From NCBI GenBank assembly GCA_036345935.2, contig JADWOT020000001.1, positions 31,997,062 through 32,061,061 of the forward strand: a DNA stretch of 64,000 bases, written 5' to 3'. This DNA comes from Taenia hydatigena (taxonomy: Eukaryota > Platyhelminthes > Cestoda > Cyclophyllidea > Taeniidae). A program made the translations under genes and the position numbers. Below the pieces are notes generated by a model. The model saw only the letters and a list, made by a program, of their open reading frames with translations, did not search any database and was not told the DNA's origin. Positions 45,430 through 57,408 of the stretch are shown piece after piece; position 1 is the stretch's first letter, and the number at the start of each line of letters is the position of its first letter.

Positions 45430-45690
45430 CGAGACTTACTTGGGTCGGTGCCTGGACATACGGCCCCAGTGGCCGGTGCAACCTCCTCGTCACGAAGGGA
45501 AGAGATTGCAAAGCTGGTTGTCTCTCAGTCCACTGAGGCCGGTGGCAATCTTCGGTGGTGGCGCCCATAGGGTCTTGCCTCAACACCAACTGAGCGCCGG
45601 TGGCGCTCCCCCGCCCCACCTTCCTTCCTTGTCACATCTACAAGGCAGCAGATTTATTAGCGAAATGGAGACACATACAGTCGACAAGGG
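45430..45690 (+). repeat. Third copy of the EIAKLVVS-frame segment, inverted
   Basis: Reverse complement of 6,185-6,440 and of 43,070-43,330. The frame encoding EIAKLVVSRSTEA in those copies is present here as EIAKLVVSQSTEAG but ends at a TAG near 45,568. Shared downstream DNA includes CTTGTCACATCTACAAGGCAG. Confidence 0.7.
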
Positions 45691-46859
45691 TTCCGGCGAA
45701 TCCAACGATTCCCCACATGTAAAACCATGTGAGTAGGTTCAGTGCACTGCTGCTCAAATTGAGCAGTGCGATGCTCACATACGCGAGCAGGAATACGGCG
45801 TAGAACACTCCTTCTTTCGACAACATCGCGAGTGAATCACGGAAATATGAAACTGGCGACGATGCGCTTGACAGCACATCGATCGTTGGATCGAAGATGA
45901 AAATTTGAAATGCACGTGACAGCGTGCAATGAGTGAAGCAGACTGGTCGTAAATGACAGAGAAATGTGAGGCTTTGTGGACGATCTGGACCAAGAGAGGT
46001 TTGACGCTTAAATAGCTGTAGTTAATGTAGACAGATTGAAGCACACTAAGTGACATGTTGTTAGGCTTCGAGGGTGGTTTGGACAATACGAAAGCTAAAA
46101 GCAGAATTGAGGGGTCTTCATGGATCATGTCCGGTGGTAATGCAATAAGAGGAGTGAAGGAACAAAAAGGCAGCGATAAGGTATGAGATGATGCAGCCAT
46201 CGGTAAAAGGTGTTCCGGCAACCCATTTTCTTCTCTTTGTTGAATATATGCATTCTACCCTGATATTTTGCCTTCGTTCGCCTTCAAGGGAGCCTTCGAA
46301 CCCCACAATAGGGAGCTGACTCGGAAGTGGGCTTATGAGGCAGAGGAGAAAAAGGGAAAGAAGGAGGAGAAGGAGGAGGGACCGCAAGGACAAACTCACA
46401 AGAGTGAAAGATTATGGATGCGATTATTAGCCCTAACATTATCTGTGGCTCAGTAAACATGTCTCATACTCTCTTACCCTTCCCATGTCCCCTGACAGAG
46501 GGAATCAAACAGTTTAGATCAATTCACACAAAAAGTAATCCTGTTAACTTGTCATGATCAACTATCTTAGCAAAATCGAACTAGTTTTCACAATTGCATT
46601 TGGGTTATTGGTAGATCAGGCAAGATTAGACAATAAGCAGTCATGTCATGACAGCTACCACACGAGGTAGAAGGTCAGGTAGCACTCCACTGAATGGAAC
46701 AACTGCCAATGCGACTGATGCTCTAATGAGGAAGCAACTATGAAGTTGATGCTTGAATCAGGAAGTAATTAAGAAGTTGGCTACTGTGCCACCGCGTCTA
46801 CGTGTAGTGAGATGCGCAGGCATCGCAACCAATAATTGCCAACTCAAAACGCAGCTTAC

Positions 46860-46930
46860 ACCCCACCAGCCAAGAAGACGTTCAACGGAATTTCGTAGAA
46901 ATGCGTATCTTTTGTAAAGGTGATTGACAC
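46860..46930 (-). CDS. Candidate Y-family mini-exon, copy C
   Basis: Reverse frame SITFTKDTHFYEIPLNVF then LAGG, ending at donor GTGTAAGC (reverse complement at 46,854-46,859). The acceptor is degraded (TTGCATG). The peptide is the best consensus of the family: ITFTKD-H-Y-IPLNV-LAGG. Confidence 0.35.
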
Positions 46931-47364
46931 ATGCAAGACTATGTAAGTAGGGTCAGTCCATTGCCCCATTTGAGCAACCCGTCTATTCGATTTGAATGTG
47001 AACTTTGCTACAAAACACATGCTTGAAGCAAATTGAAGTGTACAGCTACTAGACAAAACGACATTGCTCGCTGTAGTTTGAACCACTTTCACGACTTGTT
47101 CGCAAACCTAATAGTATCACTATTATGCATTTATATTTCTGATATACAAATATTAACAACTTTCTCGTATTGCTCACTTTGTAAATTGAAATTGGTGTGT
47201 TTGCTACTTGACTTATACGCGAAAGTCGAAACTTTAAGTATTTGTCGTAATTGCAATCCCATCGTAAATGCATTAATATTTAAAATTCGTTTGTTTTACC
47301 GGACGAACTATGAACTGATTAATCGGATTTGTGCGCGACTTGCGTAAGCGGTGCGCGGTTTTGG

Positions 47365-47420
47365 GGATATTTTTTGTGGAGTAATGCGCCTTTATCCGCT
47401 GCTAAAAGTTGGGAGCCCGG
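47365..47420 (+). pseudogene. DNFSGL-type mini-exon, copy C, acceptor lost
   Basis: Donor GTAAGTAT is kept, the acceptor is GGTTTTGG. The frame is altered to IFCGVMRLYPLLKVGSP-like sequence. Confidence 0.4.
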
Positions 47421-48497
47421 TAAGTATTGAGTACTTTTCGAGCATTTTTAGTTATTTAGTTGTTGTGAGGTACTTTAAATGTCAATTTTCTTTTATACAC
47501 ATACTTGTTGGGGTAGAAGCAAATGCCTCTTAATGTGAATGTTGACGGCTACTTTTCAAGTGCAAGGTCTCCTCATGTGCATTGTTCGGCGTGTAGAGAT
47601 AAATTGCGGCTGTTGCAGCAGATTGTGGGGTTGTTTGTTTTTTAATGACGTTTGAATTTGAGTGATGAGGCACAATTTTTGGAGAGGTGCTAAAACCTTA
47701 CGAAGTGCTTGGCAATTACTTACTTGTTGGTTTCTTGCGATTAATCACCCACTTTATGATTGTGTGTAGGTGTATGCTTTTGCTTTATTTGTCAGTTTAT
47801 TTGTTAGACCAACCGTTTCAGAAATAGCTGCAGTTGCTGTCATAACTTTTTGTTTTCCATTTGCATTGCCTAATCACGTTGATTTTTTTACTGCAAAACA
47901 CTTCTTTGGATTGTGGTAAATGAGTTGTTGCTGTCCCTTTTTGTGTGCAGTAATGGAATCAATGTGCGTTCATATGTTGGGTGGGAAAGTGCTGTTCTTT
48001 ATCTGCTTTATCTGCGCTATTTTCATCACTATGATATGCGTGTTGGCGCACATAGGGATGGCGGAGGAGTGTTGTGTTGATGCGATCCTTGCTGTGAAAC
48101 ATGTTGTGTAGGGGGCCTCGTTGATGACTTAATGGCAGGTTGCTCAGCTTTGATGGCATGAGTTGGTGTCTCTGAGTGAGGTAGACGCAGCAGTGGTAGG
48201 AGCGGAGGAAGAAGAAGTGACAAGTTGGAAGCTTTGGCATCACCACGCAGACTGTGCTTTGTAGCAGTCTTATGTGTTTGCTTGTTGAGGTGTTTGTTTC
48301 TTGTTTTCCTATCAGTAGTTATGTTTGTGTATGTTAGCTTTGCAGCCCATTGGAGCCTCACACATCGGTCTTGTCATTGTTTGGTGTTTTTTTTTCTTTT
48401 TCTGATGCTACAAACTTACCTTGGTGGTTGTGATGGTGAAGTAACATGCGATGAGTGTGTGGAGTGGTAGGCAATACAAGATGTTGGAGTGATTCGC

Positions 48498-48530
48498 GGT
48501 GGCGGTGGCGGTGGTGGTGGTGGCGGTGGC
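48498..48530 (+). repeat. GGT/GGC microsatellite
   Basis: Longer than in copies A, B and D, adding bases to the exon-like region of copy C. Confidence 0.85.
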
Positions 48531-48722
48531 GTCTCCGTCTGAGTTGTGCGATGCGGCTGTCGGCATGGGCGACAGGGTCTACTACTGCTACTATGCCTCC
48601 GTATGTTTGTCTTCGCGGGCATGAGTGGCTGGGTGAGTAAGTGGGTGGGTGGCGGCGAAGGAGGGGAAAGGCTGGGGGAGCTCTGTCGTGGGTGTGTGAA
48701 AGAGTGAAGGGGATGTTCTCTT

Positions 48723-48745
48723 ACGACGACGACGACGACGACGCC
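48723..48745 (+). repeat. GAC microsatellite
   Basis: Seven GAC units where the other copies have GAC/AAC mixtures; it encodes an Asp run in one frame. Confidence 0.85.
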
Positions 48746-49229
48746 GAGTGGAAGCGCTATGGGTCAGATTTCACTGGTGGCAACTGTGGCATATTTTGCT
48801 TCCGGAGGTGCGGAAATGTATTTGCTGTGGGAGGGTGGCGGTTAATTTGTTGCTGACTGGATAGGCGATAAGTAGTGATGCATCAGTTCAGAGGAGGTAA
48901 GTAGTCGAGTAGGTCTCCACTGTTGGGTTTGTTGGGGGGGGAGGAGGCGGGGGCGGGTGTCGTGCTACTCCCACTACTATTGCGACTTAGTCTGAGGAGT
49001 GAGAATGGATGGCAAAGGAGTTGAAAAGGAGGGGGTGGGAAGGACGGCGTTGGGAGCATCTAGGGTAGAAAGCTGAGGCGGTTTCCGACCTCACCTCGAC
49101 TAATTACTATCGAAGTTGGGGTGGTGGGTGGCTTGTGCACTGTGGCATGGCGCTTGGGTGGATTCGCGGTGGTCCTTCGTGCTGGCATGAGGATTGGGTG
49201 GCCCTTGCCGATCTACGTTTTGCTCTTAG

Positions 49230-49267
49230 GAGGAGACCTATTTGTGAGCTATTTCTCAGTGTTTCAG
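49230..49267 (+). pseudogene. KESEEALP-type mini-exon, copy C, deleted
   Basis: Acceptor TCTTAG and donor CAG|GTGCAA are kept, but an internal deletion leaves 38 bases, which shifts the frame. Confidence 0.4.
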
Positions 49268-50876
49268 GTGCAATTCTCCCGGCCTACCTGGGGCATGGGT
49301 TGATGGTGGGTACTCCACGGCACATCGACAGTTGGTGGACGCGGATGAATTTACCCAGGGTACGGCTCAGCCCTTCTATGCTTTGCCACCTCCTCTGTTT
49401 CCTGCTTCTGCCGATGCCGCTGGTGCCGCTGCTGTTGTTGCGTATGCGTAAACATCACCGGTGAGGACATTCGTTCCTTCATCCAACGATTCCTATCGCA
49501 ACAACAGTATCGTAAGTCCTTTACATTGATTAGCTGTTATCAATGGCGTCTCGCCTTTCTGCAACACGTGGCGACACAAGAGCTTCAAGTTATTACAGAT
49601 TCACTGCGGATAGTGTGTTTTGTCTAGGTATACAAGTGAATCATCCACATCAAGTTCCATGCCTTTCTTGGATTTATGTAAAGCCCTTATGCAGTTAACT
49701 TGCTCATTGAAATGCAAGCACTATCGTGACTTATGCAGGTAACCAAAACCAAACCAAGGATGATGTGCTTGTAGCAGGTTATATCAATGTTTATTCAAAA
49801 TACGAGTTTTTCTGCGAGAGAACACGGCTGGTAAGGTGTTCTTTTTGAAGTTGTCAGGTTCCTTGTATCCTGAAAAGGTAGTAAGTGTTGGAGGAAAAGA
49901 TGGAAATGTATTTTGCAGCCATAAAGTACAAGCAGTAGCCAGTATTTGCGGTTGAACTAATTGGTGGAAAGGCTTAAACGAATCAGGGAGAGAACGCTGG
50001 TTCCTCACTAATGCGAAAGCCTAACTTGGCATTAGGGAGGGCGGATCGGTGGACATTTTTGAAAGACTGTCGCCTTCACTTCAAAAGTCGTTGGAAGAGG
50101 AAGTGTGGCGATTGGGTGCTGTTCAGAGCGATTGAGTCTGTCCTTCACAGTAGTGAGGGACGATGCTTTGAAGTGTGCGTATTTCATAGTCGTTGATGAA
50201 GACTGTTTCAGGGACTGGTCTGGCACTTTCGAGAAAGTTGTGACTATAGCAGCGAAGGAAACAAATTATCTAGCAGAAATGTGAAAATGTGTCTGATTTG
50301 GCTCCATCCGAGTGTGTGACCAAGGTGTCTCTGATTAGAGCCAGTGCTTAAGTAGTACTTTAGCTTCGATTTTCCGAATTGGATATCTGGTAAAAAGTGG
50401 TTAGAATAATGCGAAGGTAGTAGGATGGAGACGTCAGTCATGAAATAATATTTTGTGTTCGTTTATGCGGACTTACAAAGGGTAGTGGTGGGGACGTAGG
50501 ATTGGTTGGAATGAGCCTGCCTTTTGGGTGTTGTACAGATGTGTCACGGAGTGGCCTCGTGGACACATTGACGTGAATGCTCGGACCAATTTTGCGCTTG
50601 TATCGGTGGTGGTGGTGGTGGCGGTGTATACCGACTCACTCACCCACCCCCCGACCAACTCACCCGCCAGCCCATGCTCTGCCCGATGTCGTCGAGGACA
50701 TAGAATGTTTAAAAGAGGTGATTAAAAGCACCCTCCCGTGTGTGCAGAAAACCACACGTGAACTTGTTCCCCTTTTCTCCCCTGCTCTGCTCTGCTACCA
50801 TTGATAATACTAAACTATTGCTACTGTTAAAACCAGTAAAGGCGCTCTCCTTCCTTCCTTTCTTCCGCATATGCAG

Positions 50877-51100
50877 GATGTGTTGGATATTGAGGAGTGG
50901 GGTAGAAACACCACGCCGCCATTGAATGCTGTTGAGTTTATCAAAAAGCTGTGGAGGAGTGGGGACTGTTAGTGTTGCGTTGTCCTCAACTTCGATCATT
51001 TGCCGTATGTTCATAGCCATTCTGCAAAGAATGCCTTTCTTGTATGTTTCTGGAACCACGCAGATCTCTGCTGCTACTTCTACAGAAGGCTAGTTGTGCA
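50877..51100 (+). pseudogene. DVLDIEEW-type exon, copy C, nonsense
   Basis: Acceptor ATGCAG and the start DVLDIEEWGRNTTPPL are intact, but TAG replaces CAG after SGDC (near 50,970). Confidence 0.5.
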
Positions 51101-51515
51101 TCATCCACCTAGTCATTCAGAGTAGTGCAAAGTAGATGCATTCCTCTGACTGCTTCTACTGGATGACGATGCATGCTTCCAGGGTACATCATTAGATGCA
51201 TTAGCACCGTTGGCTCAAACGTCCACACGGAGGTGACTGAGAGGAGCATTACTTGTCCACTTTCGAGCATCATCGATTAAGTGGCGTGTGCATACGTACA
51301 CCATCTCGAACTACTGGACATTTCACAGTCATTCATACCTTGAATTTTGTATGCTCGCACGATCTTGGGTCTCCGCATGACTCTAATCGAACCCGATGTC
51401 AGTAGGTGGCGGTTACGCACATTGTAGTCTTGAGTGGAAGTGTGCCGTAGTCTCGGCACTGTTTACCTCTCACGGAAGACAAACTTGGTTCGCAGTATAG
51501 CCGCCCTCGGCGCAG

Positions 51516-51603
51516 ATCTTTGTGATGTCCAAAAGCCTCTCTATGAGTTCGATTTCACCGTCATAAATATCGCCGTGGACTTCCGAGATGGTCTGCGTCC
51601 GGT
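51516..51603 (+). CDS. ASPM-like calponin-homology exon, copy C (open)
   Basis: An 88-base exon, acceptor GGCGCAG and donor GT|GTAAGT. After two leading bases it encodes LCDVQKPLYEFDFTVINIAV and then DFRDGLRPV. The pattern EFDF-V-N-AVD-RDG-RLV is the start of the first CH domain of ASPM/Asp spindle proteins, where the human protein has an EFDFAVTNLAVDL-type stretch; this match is from memory of the family. ASPM proteins bind microtubule minus ends at spindle poles. Only this one CH exon is recognisable; the next CH exon was not found within 1 kb. An intact open frame, against broken copies in D and B, makes C the best candidate for function, although upstream exons in C contain stops. Confidence 0.55.
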
Positions 51604-52226
51604 GTAAGTTATCAGCCACACCTTTCTACTCATTTGCTTATAAGTAGTTGGCGTTTTAGACTTGTCTTGAGAAAGAATGTGCTTGATTGGTCAAGTAGGT
51701 TTCCAGATTATTATTTTAAAGTAAATCATTGACCCTTGTGGCCATTCCCTGTGAGGTACTGCCGTCACACATTGTCTTGTCCTCTGATTGTGTGAGTGAA
51801 GTGGAGAGTTATTTCTCCCTTGGCCAATGTCTTTGCTCTACTGCGCTTTCCCGACCGCCGGTGAGACCGAGGGTGAGTCTCCTTCTGCGGTGTCATTAAC
51901 CGCATTGGTGTAGGTGGTGCCTACTGCGTCGACTTGTCACGTAGGTGTCCTATTTTTCTTGACACTTCAACATTCGCATCCACGCATTCGATGAGGCTGT
52001 TGTTTGACCCGACAATTCTGGGAGACATATTGTACCTGGCGAAAACCCACAAGTTAATTTAATCTGAATTCGCTTCTGGGAAGTTTTATTCTGGTGAGCG
52101 ATTCCAGTCTTAATCACGAACCCTTTAACCGAAATGGATGTGAGTTGTGGTGAGGTTGGGTAGATGGATGCGGAATGTAAGGTCGATTAGTTGATGAATG
52201 GAGAAGAAATGCGTGCTCTCGGGATG

Positions 52227-52448
52227 CTACTGGGTGTAGTCAGGTGGTTGTGCGGCGGTCTTCTTCGGCAATAAGTCAGGTGTGTTAAGTACGAGGTTGG
52301 AGGGGATTTGCTGAATGAGTGAACTGATGGTGGATGGAGGGTTTGAAGGGGCGAAAACTAGTAGCAATATGACCTTTCCCCTCATGATGACGATGTTGGC
52401 AGGCATTGATAGGTGTTTGCTTTCCGAAGGCACAGCGGTGCAGTCCAT
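52227..52448 (-). CDS. Terminal exon with shared stop, copy C
   Basis: Reverse ORF with ATG, 73 codons: MDCTAVPSESKHLSMPANIV ... NTPDLLPKKTAAQPPDYTQ and TAG. The internal acceptor seen in B (TTTTAG) reads TTTTCG here, so if this copy is used, the longer exon must be. No indels relative to B. Confidence 0.45.
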   Translation of the reverse strand: MDCTAVPSESKHLSMPANIVIMRGKVILLLVFAPSNPPSTISSLIQQIPSNLVLNTPDLLPKKTAAQPPDYTQ

Positions 52449-52491
52449 TGACCAATTGATAGAAATCTCTTTTCTTCGAATGGTTTTGCAC

Positions 52492-52749
52492 TCAGCAGTT
52501 CACTCCTTCAAAAGGATTGTGCATGCGCACGCATGACGCTGAAATGGGTTGATTGGAGGAGTTGAATGCAAGGGTTTCTGCTGTGGTGGAGGATGGTGTT
52601 GTTAGTGAGGGTGGGAAAGTTGATTTAGAGCCAAGGCGGTGAAAGAGTAAACAACGTGGATTAAGCGATGTCGGAATAGTTGAAGTTGGTTCCTTCACTA
52701 TGACTTTTAAGGGAAGGGTGATGCTGCATTTGAGGAACTGCAGAGCATT
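52492..52749 (-). CDS. PDZ-like exon, copy C
   Basis: Reverse counterpart of 28,149-28,409, acceptor ATTGCGCAG. Reading NALQFLKCSITLPLKVIVKE then PTSTIPTSLNPRCL. Both copies end in a VNC stop. About 85 codons, open throughout. Confidence 0.4.
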   Translation of the reverse strand, partial: NALQFLKCSITLPLKVIVKEPTSTIPTSLNPRCLLFHRLGSKSTFPPSLTTPSSTTAETLAFNSSNQPISASCVRMHNPFEGVNC

Positions 52750-53684
52750 CTGCGCAATCAATGGCTTTTATTAAAATGATTTCTCATTCAACTCTTTTCT
52801 TTCTCTCGCCCACTACTGCCTCCTCCTCCCTCTCACCTGTCCTCCGTTAGACTGGAGCTGAATTTGGAACGTTTGCCATCGAGACCACAGGTCAATCCAC
52901 TGAATGCTTGTGAACTACTTCTCTTGACTCATGCTAGAGGGCATAAGATTACAAGCCATTTTGCTATTAAAGTAGACTTTCTGACGTAGTTCGTTGAGTC
53001 CTGTACTGAGTGCATTCGTGTGGTGGCTTCGATTGGGTCACTCTAACCACGGGGTCCCCTATTTGACCAAACGTAGCTGACAATTTGGTTTGAGGATGCA
53101 GCATGAAGGCGAATAGTACTGCAGTGGCAACAATCACCAGCTTTTTATCCTAAGCCTCTCATTTTCTTGTTTTCCACTTGTCGTCCGAGAAGACCTTACT
53201 CGCATCAGTCATCGCGGTAATCCAGCAAACTTTTGAAGTGAGGTTGAGAATTGCGTCACCATGGTATAGACAGAAAGCGGTGTGCAAGGGGAATAAGGCT
53301 GAGTCTAAGGTAATCGTTGCCTCGTACCGGCACTGAGCTATCTCAGGAGAAGCGATGCCTTAGGCTAAGCAGTGGGAAACAAGAGAAAACGAATACGATT
53401 CGAGCTAGTTTACCGTATAGGGAGTATAGGCCCTAGTTGCATGCGTTCATTCCGCATGATTGTTTTAGCATACTGGGTCGGATCTAATGTATAAGCAACT
53501 TTTCTTTTGAGCGTTTGCCTAAAGTTAACATTTTGACCTATGTGCCCTATGTTTGTGAAAATGGCATTGAAAGGCAAATAGAACTGTCCGAATTCTTTTG
53601 TGTGACAATGGTCGGTCCACCGAGCTGCGTCAGTACAAATGAAGTCTGCTTGATGCTCGCTCTCACTCTACCCTTTCTAAGGGA

Positions 53685-53966
53685 ATGAAAGTCGAGTCTG
53701 TCACACATTTCGATGGATTTGCTGGTTTGTTTACGCCTTCATGCCTGTACCCAAAGGTATCTGACCACAAAGGACCATTCCTCCATCATTTTACTTTAGA
53801 GGTTTTTTTCCCTGAACAAATGGGTTTGGAGCAGGCAGCTTCTCTTCTGACATTAAGGACTGCTTTGTCAAGCACATGTGGTGCAAATGTGCAGTTCCAC
53901 CAAAATGACTTTCCATTTGTCAACATAAGCAAATGGTTCGGTGACAAAATGCCAATTCAGAGTTAA
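53685..53966 (+). CDS. 93-residue ORF, unassigned
   Basis: ATG ORF: MKVESVTHFDGFAGLFTPSC, VSDHKGPFLHHFTLEVFFPE, MGLEQAASLLTLRTALSSTC, NDFPFVNISKWFGDKMPIQS. It starts about 100 bases past the end of unit copy C. Its first 25 codons resemble 23,640-23,740. No splice support and no known family. Confidence 0.3.
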   Translation: MKVESVTHFDGFAGLFTPSCLYPKVSDHKGPFLHHFTLEVFFPEQMGLEQAASLLTLRTALSSTCGANVQFHQNDFPFVNISKWFGDKMPIQS

Positions 53967-53999
53967 AAGGAGTAGTAGAGGGCTTTTCTCTTATTCCAA

Positions 54000-55060
54000 T
54001 CCCCTTGCACTATGACGAGATAGCTTGATTTAAGCAAAGCCTTTTGCCATATCAGGTCCTAGATTTGCCACCCACTTGAGCAACATCGGACAAAAGGTAA
54101 TGACGTAACCACTTGTGGTTCGCAAAAATTATCAGTGAGTGAGAAGTGGCACGTAGAGACAGTACCTACAGCCACAACGACGAAAACAGGTCCGCTAGTC
54201 AACGAGGGAGCTGCAGTATCAACCGATTGCCAGTACAAATGTCTGTAGTGATGTCCCTACGCTGAGGTTGGCAATGATGGCACAAAATGCGGGTTGATAC
54301 GTCAAACGGGTCACGCTCGCTGCTAAAGGTAAGACGTAGGTTGGGTCATAGGTTGATCACTGATTCGTCAAGTGAGAGAAGTATTGGGTGGTGGAGTATG
54401 TGATTGCCCCTAACATCAAAGGCGTGAATGATTTCGGATAACGCCGAAAGCTTCAGCACTACTAAGCCCAGACAGCATAATGTCCAACTGGAAGGACTAT
54501 TCATTCAGCCACATGTAGAGAATTTTGTTGTCTTTGTGGCACCGATTACCGGGACTCAAATGCGGTGCCGCACAGACACTGCAGATTATATCCATAAACC
54601 GAGGAGTGAGTGCACCGACATGAGAGAACTGGTAGTTGAGGGGACGGCGATGCAAATGGTGCCGGATAAAGGGTCTTAAGGCACGAACAACCTCTCGACA
54701 AAGTAAAATTGTACGAAATTTAAGGACGTCTGCAGTCCGGGCGATCTGTTCTAGATGTCCTCGATCCAAGCGAATGAAAAACAATGAGCGTAAGACAAAC
54801 TTTAACGTTCATCTCACCACACTTGACCATCCTTCCCTTAAAGCGCATGGTGGCATGATGAACGAGGTAGCGCGAAGGCGGCTATGAGCGTTGTTTCTTC
54901 TGCATCGCCGCTATCTCCGCGACTGTTGATGCTGCAAGGTGGAGGCAGGCGCGCACGCCACTCAGTTGGTTCCACAAACCGGATTTACGCGTGCATTATT
55001 TTCTAACATCACGTCGCAATCAGCTATTAGGTAGAAATAAGCAGGGGCTACTAAAACTGC
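54000..55060 (-). repeat. Inverted partner of 24,350-25,450
   Basis: Reads in reverse complement against 24,350-25,450. The reverse frame at 54,497-54,784 is open for 95 codons and starts MFFIRLDRGHLEQIA. I do not recognise it. Similarity falls off after about 55,060. Confidence 0.75.
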
Positions 55061-55079
55061 AGTAGGTCCTTAAAGAGAA

Positions 55080-56220
55080 GCCTCACCCTTCTTCTCCGAG
55101 GTGTCTGTGGCTATATTATGCGTGCTCATTTTCACAAAAAATTTTTAGTCTTTTTGTTATGCCTTATGTACTGCATTTTTTTTGTTTTTGTAGAACTTCG
55201 GTTCTAATTTTTTTAAGGAAGCTTTTACTATTTATATGCTCGTTGTCAATAGCAGCTCAGTTCTTCTGGAGGCAAGTGCCCGTTGAAGAATGACATTGGC
55301 TAGGCTCAAGGTCATTCCACGACGTCCAGGCGTGAGTGAACGTCACTGGCTAGTCTCAGGGTCATTGAGTCGTTATCCACCCAACGCCCCTCTCCCGCCG
55401 GAAGGAAGACGAAAGAAAGGGGAGAAAGATGTTTACAGATATGATTGGAAGCCTATGATCATAACATATCACTTAACCTCTGCAAGATGCTTTGCCCCAT
55501 AGAGAATAAGTGCTTGCCAAGTTACCCATCCCCACTCCTCTTTGCTCTAGGCCGCCCACCTGCCTGGTATACACACACACACACACACACAAGTTGCATG
55601 GCTGAAACAAATTAAGATTTTGATGCACCTGCCTTAAACAGGCAACAATATTGTACAGAGACGACTGTTCACGGTAGGCAGGTTTTCATCGCTGGCCTAT
55701 TTCGTCATACGTTGGTGGTAATCTGGCCTCTCTTTACACGATTCACCACACTCAAAAGATAGCTTTGTGCCAAATTGTGGGTCGTTCAGGCATGAGCGGG
55801 ACCGCATATTCGAGTAAGTCACCTGTTGCAGGTAGTAGCTCCATTCGATATTCCCACCTGGTTTATTATGGGTAGAAGTAGTTACCAAGATCCTGCCAAC
55901 TTCCTAAACTGGTACGATTCTTTGATGAAATTTCAGTAAGGCGTGGTAATGCTTTGACCAATCAGGCAACTACCTGACAAATGCATGGTTTGTTGCTAGG
56001 TGCGTAGCTCGAAACAGCAGCGTCTCTCACTGGGGATTTGAACGCACATCCAGCATTACAGCGCTGTCTTTTATTCCTTACCACGATAAGCATCATTGCA
56101 GTTCAGTGATTTCCGATTACCCACCTCACAGGGGTAAACGACCTTCAGTGTCGATGAAGGCGAATGCAAATGCTAACATCTTTAGTCCTGGATGGGTGAT
56201 TGTCATTCTGACCATTCCTC
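55080..56220. other. No recognised feature
   Basis: Contains an AC repeat and a short local duplication near 55,290-55,370 (two versions of CACTGGCTAG-CTCA-GGTCATT). No exon supported. Confidence 0.5.
55569..55592 (+). repeat. AC dinucleotide repeat
   Basis: About 11 AC units in otherwise unremarkable sequence. Confidence 0.95.
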
Positions 56221-56244
56221 GTATTTAATGAAATTTGCAATGGA

Positions 56245-56516
56245 AAATAAACAGCCCTTTTGATGAACGCAAAGAGGGGGCTGCACTATTCATAGTAGCT
56301 GAGGCGCCTGGTGATTGGTTGTACGGACCTACGGGAAAAGTCACGAAAGCTAGTAGAGTTACAATGGCCAAAGCAGCTCAGGTCGAGTCACTGCCAGTCG
56401 TGGTTACTGCAGCAGAAGTCTGGTCAGGTCTGCTGGCCGTTGAGGGGCTTTTCCCAGTCGTAACAGACGCTTTCTCCACCTCCATCCGATACGACCATAA
56501 ATTTGCCCCATTATAA
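56245..56516 (+). CDS. Ala/Val-rich ORF, unassigned
   Basis: Open for about 90 codons: FDERKEGAALFIVAEAPGDW, TMAKAAQVESLPVVVTAAEV, WSGLLAVEGLFPVVTDAFST. Single copy, next to the end of unit copy D. The start is uncertain (no ATG near the 5' end) and no donor is evident. Confidence 0.25.
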
Positions 56517-56814
56517 TAGCAATAATTATTATCGAATTCTACACTAATGCGGTTGATGACGGTCGGGAAAACGCAGTAGAACAAAGACATCGAACAAGGG
56601 AGAAAAGACTCTCTACTTCACTCACACAATCAGAGGACAAGACAGTGTGGGACGGCAGTACCTCGCAGAGGAACGGCCACAAGAGCTGATGATTTACTTC
56701 AAAATAATAATCTGGAAACCTATTTGACCAAACAACCACATTCTTGCTCAGGATGAGTCCAAAACGTCAACTACTTATAAGCGCATAAGTAGGAAGGTGC
56801 AGCTGATGACTTAC

Positions 56815-56903
56815 ACCAGACGCAGACCATCTCGTAAGTCCACGGCGAGACTGGTGATTGTGAAATCAAACTAATCGAGAGGTTTTTTGGACAACAGAGA
56901 GAT
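56815..56903 (-). pseudogene. ASPM-like CH exon, copy D (frameshift and stop)
   Basis: Same exon as 51,516-51,603 with both splice sites kept (CTGTGCAG and GT|GTAAGT), but 89 bases long because the A-run after GTCC gained one net base. A TAG follows where C has TATGAG. The 3' half still reads DFTITSLAVDLRDGLRLV, closer to the ASPM consensus than copy C, so the decay looks recent. Confidence 0.6.
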
Positions 56904-57103
56904 CTGCACAGGGGAAAACTAAAGTGCGGGCCAAGTTTGTCCTCCGTGAGAGGTAGACGCAGCCGAGACTTCGACAATTCCGCTGAAGACTACAATGTGC
57001 GTAACTGAAACCTACTGCCATCTTGCGAGTAAACATGCATGTAAGCATGCATTATCATCCAGTAGAACCAGTCAGAGCAATGTATCTATTTTGCACTGAA
57101 TGA

Positions 57104-57343
57104 CTACGTGGATGATGCACAACTAGCCTTCTGTACAAGTAGCAGCAGAGATCCGCGTGGTTCCAGCAAAACACACACAAGAAAGGCATTCATTGCAGAA
57201 TGGTTATGAACATGCAGCAAATGTTCGAAGTTGAGGACAACGCAACACTGACAGTCCTTACTCCTCCACAGGATTTTGACAAACTCTACAGTATGTAATG
57301 GCGGTGTGGTGTCCCTATCCCACTCCTCAATATCCAACACATC
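57104..57343 (-). CDS. Candidate exon (DVLDIEEW type), copy D
   Basis: Begins after a polypyrimidine tract and TATGCAG. Blocks are DVLDIEEWDRDTTPPLHTVE, FVKILWRSKDCQCCVVLNFE and HVHNHSAMNAFL; the frame runs 80 codons to a stop near 57,104. Copy B (29,727-29,945) is also open with the same landmarks. Copy A has TAG as the sixth codon and copy C a TAG after SGDC. Its place between the LLDVVED exon and the ASPM-like exon suggests all three belong to one gene. The 3' splice edge is not clear. Confidence 0.45.
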   Translation of the reverse strand, partial: DVLDIEEWDRDTTPPLHTVEFVKILWRSKDCQCCVVLNFEHLLHVHNHSAMNAFLVCVLLEPRGSLLLLVQKASCASST

Positions 57344-57408
57344 CTGCATATGCAAAAGGAAGGAAGGAAGAAGGGCGCCTTTACTGATTTCAACAGTAGC
57401 AATAGTTA

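Larger units (their letters stand above)
48420..48834 (-). pseudogene. Opposite-strand exon candidate, copy C (broken)
   Basis: Splice sites are kept, but the segment is 415 bases, changes phase and has early stops in all three frames (one after ATVATSEI). Expanded GGT and GAC repeats (48,498-48,530; 48,723-48,745) contribute to the length change. Confidence 0.4.
46050..53590 (+). repeat. Segmental duplication unit, copy C
   Basis: Direct repeat of copy A and the most complete unit distally. It keeps the open ASPM-like exon (51,516-51,603), the PDZ-like exon and the terminal exon. It lacks about 480 bases corresponding to A 1,850-2,325, which removes the acidic exon. It also carries a stop in the exon starting 50,877 and a frameshift in the mini-exon at 49,230-49,267. 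Confidence 0.85.
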
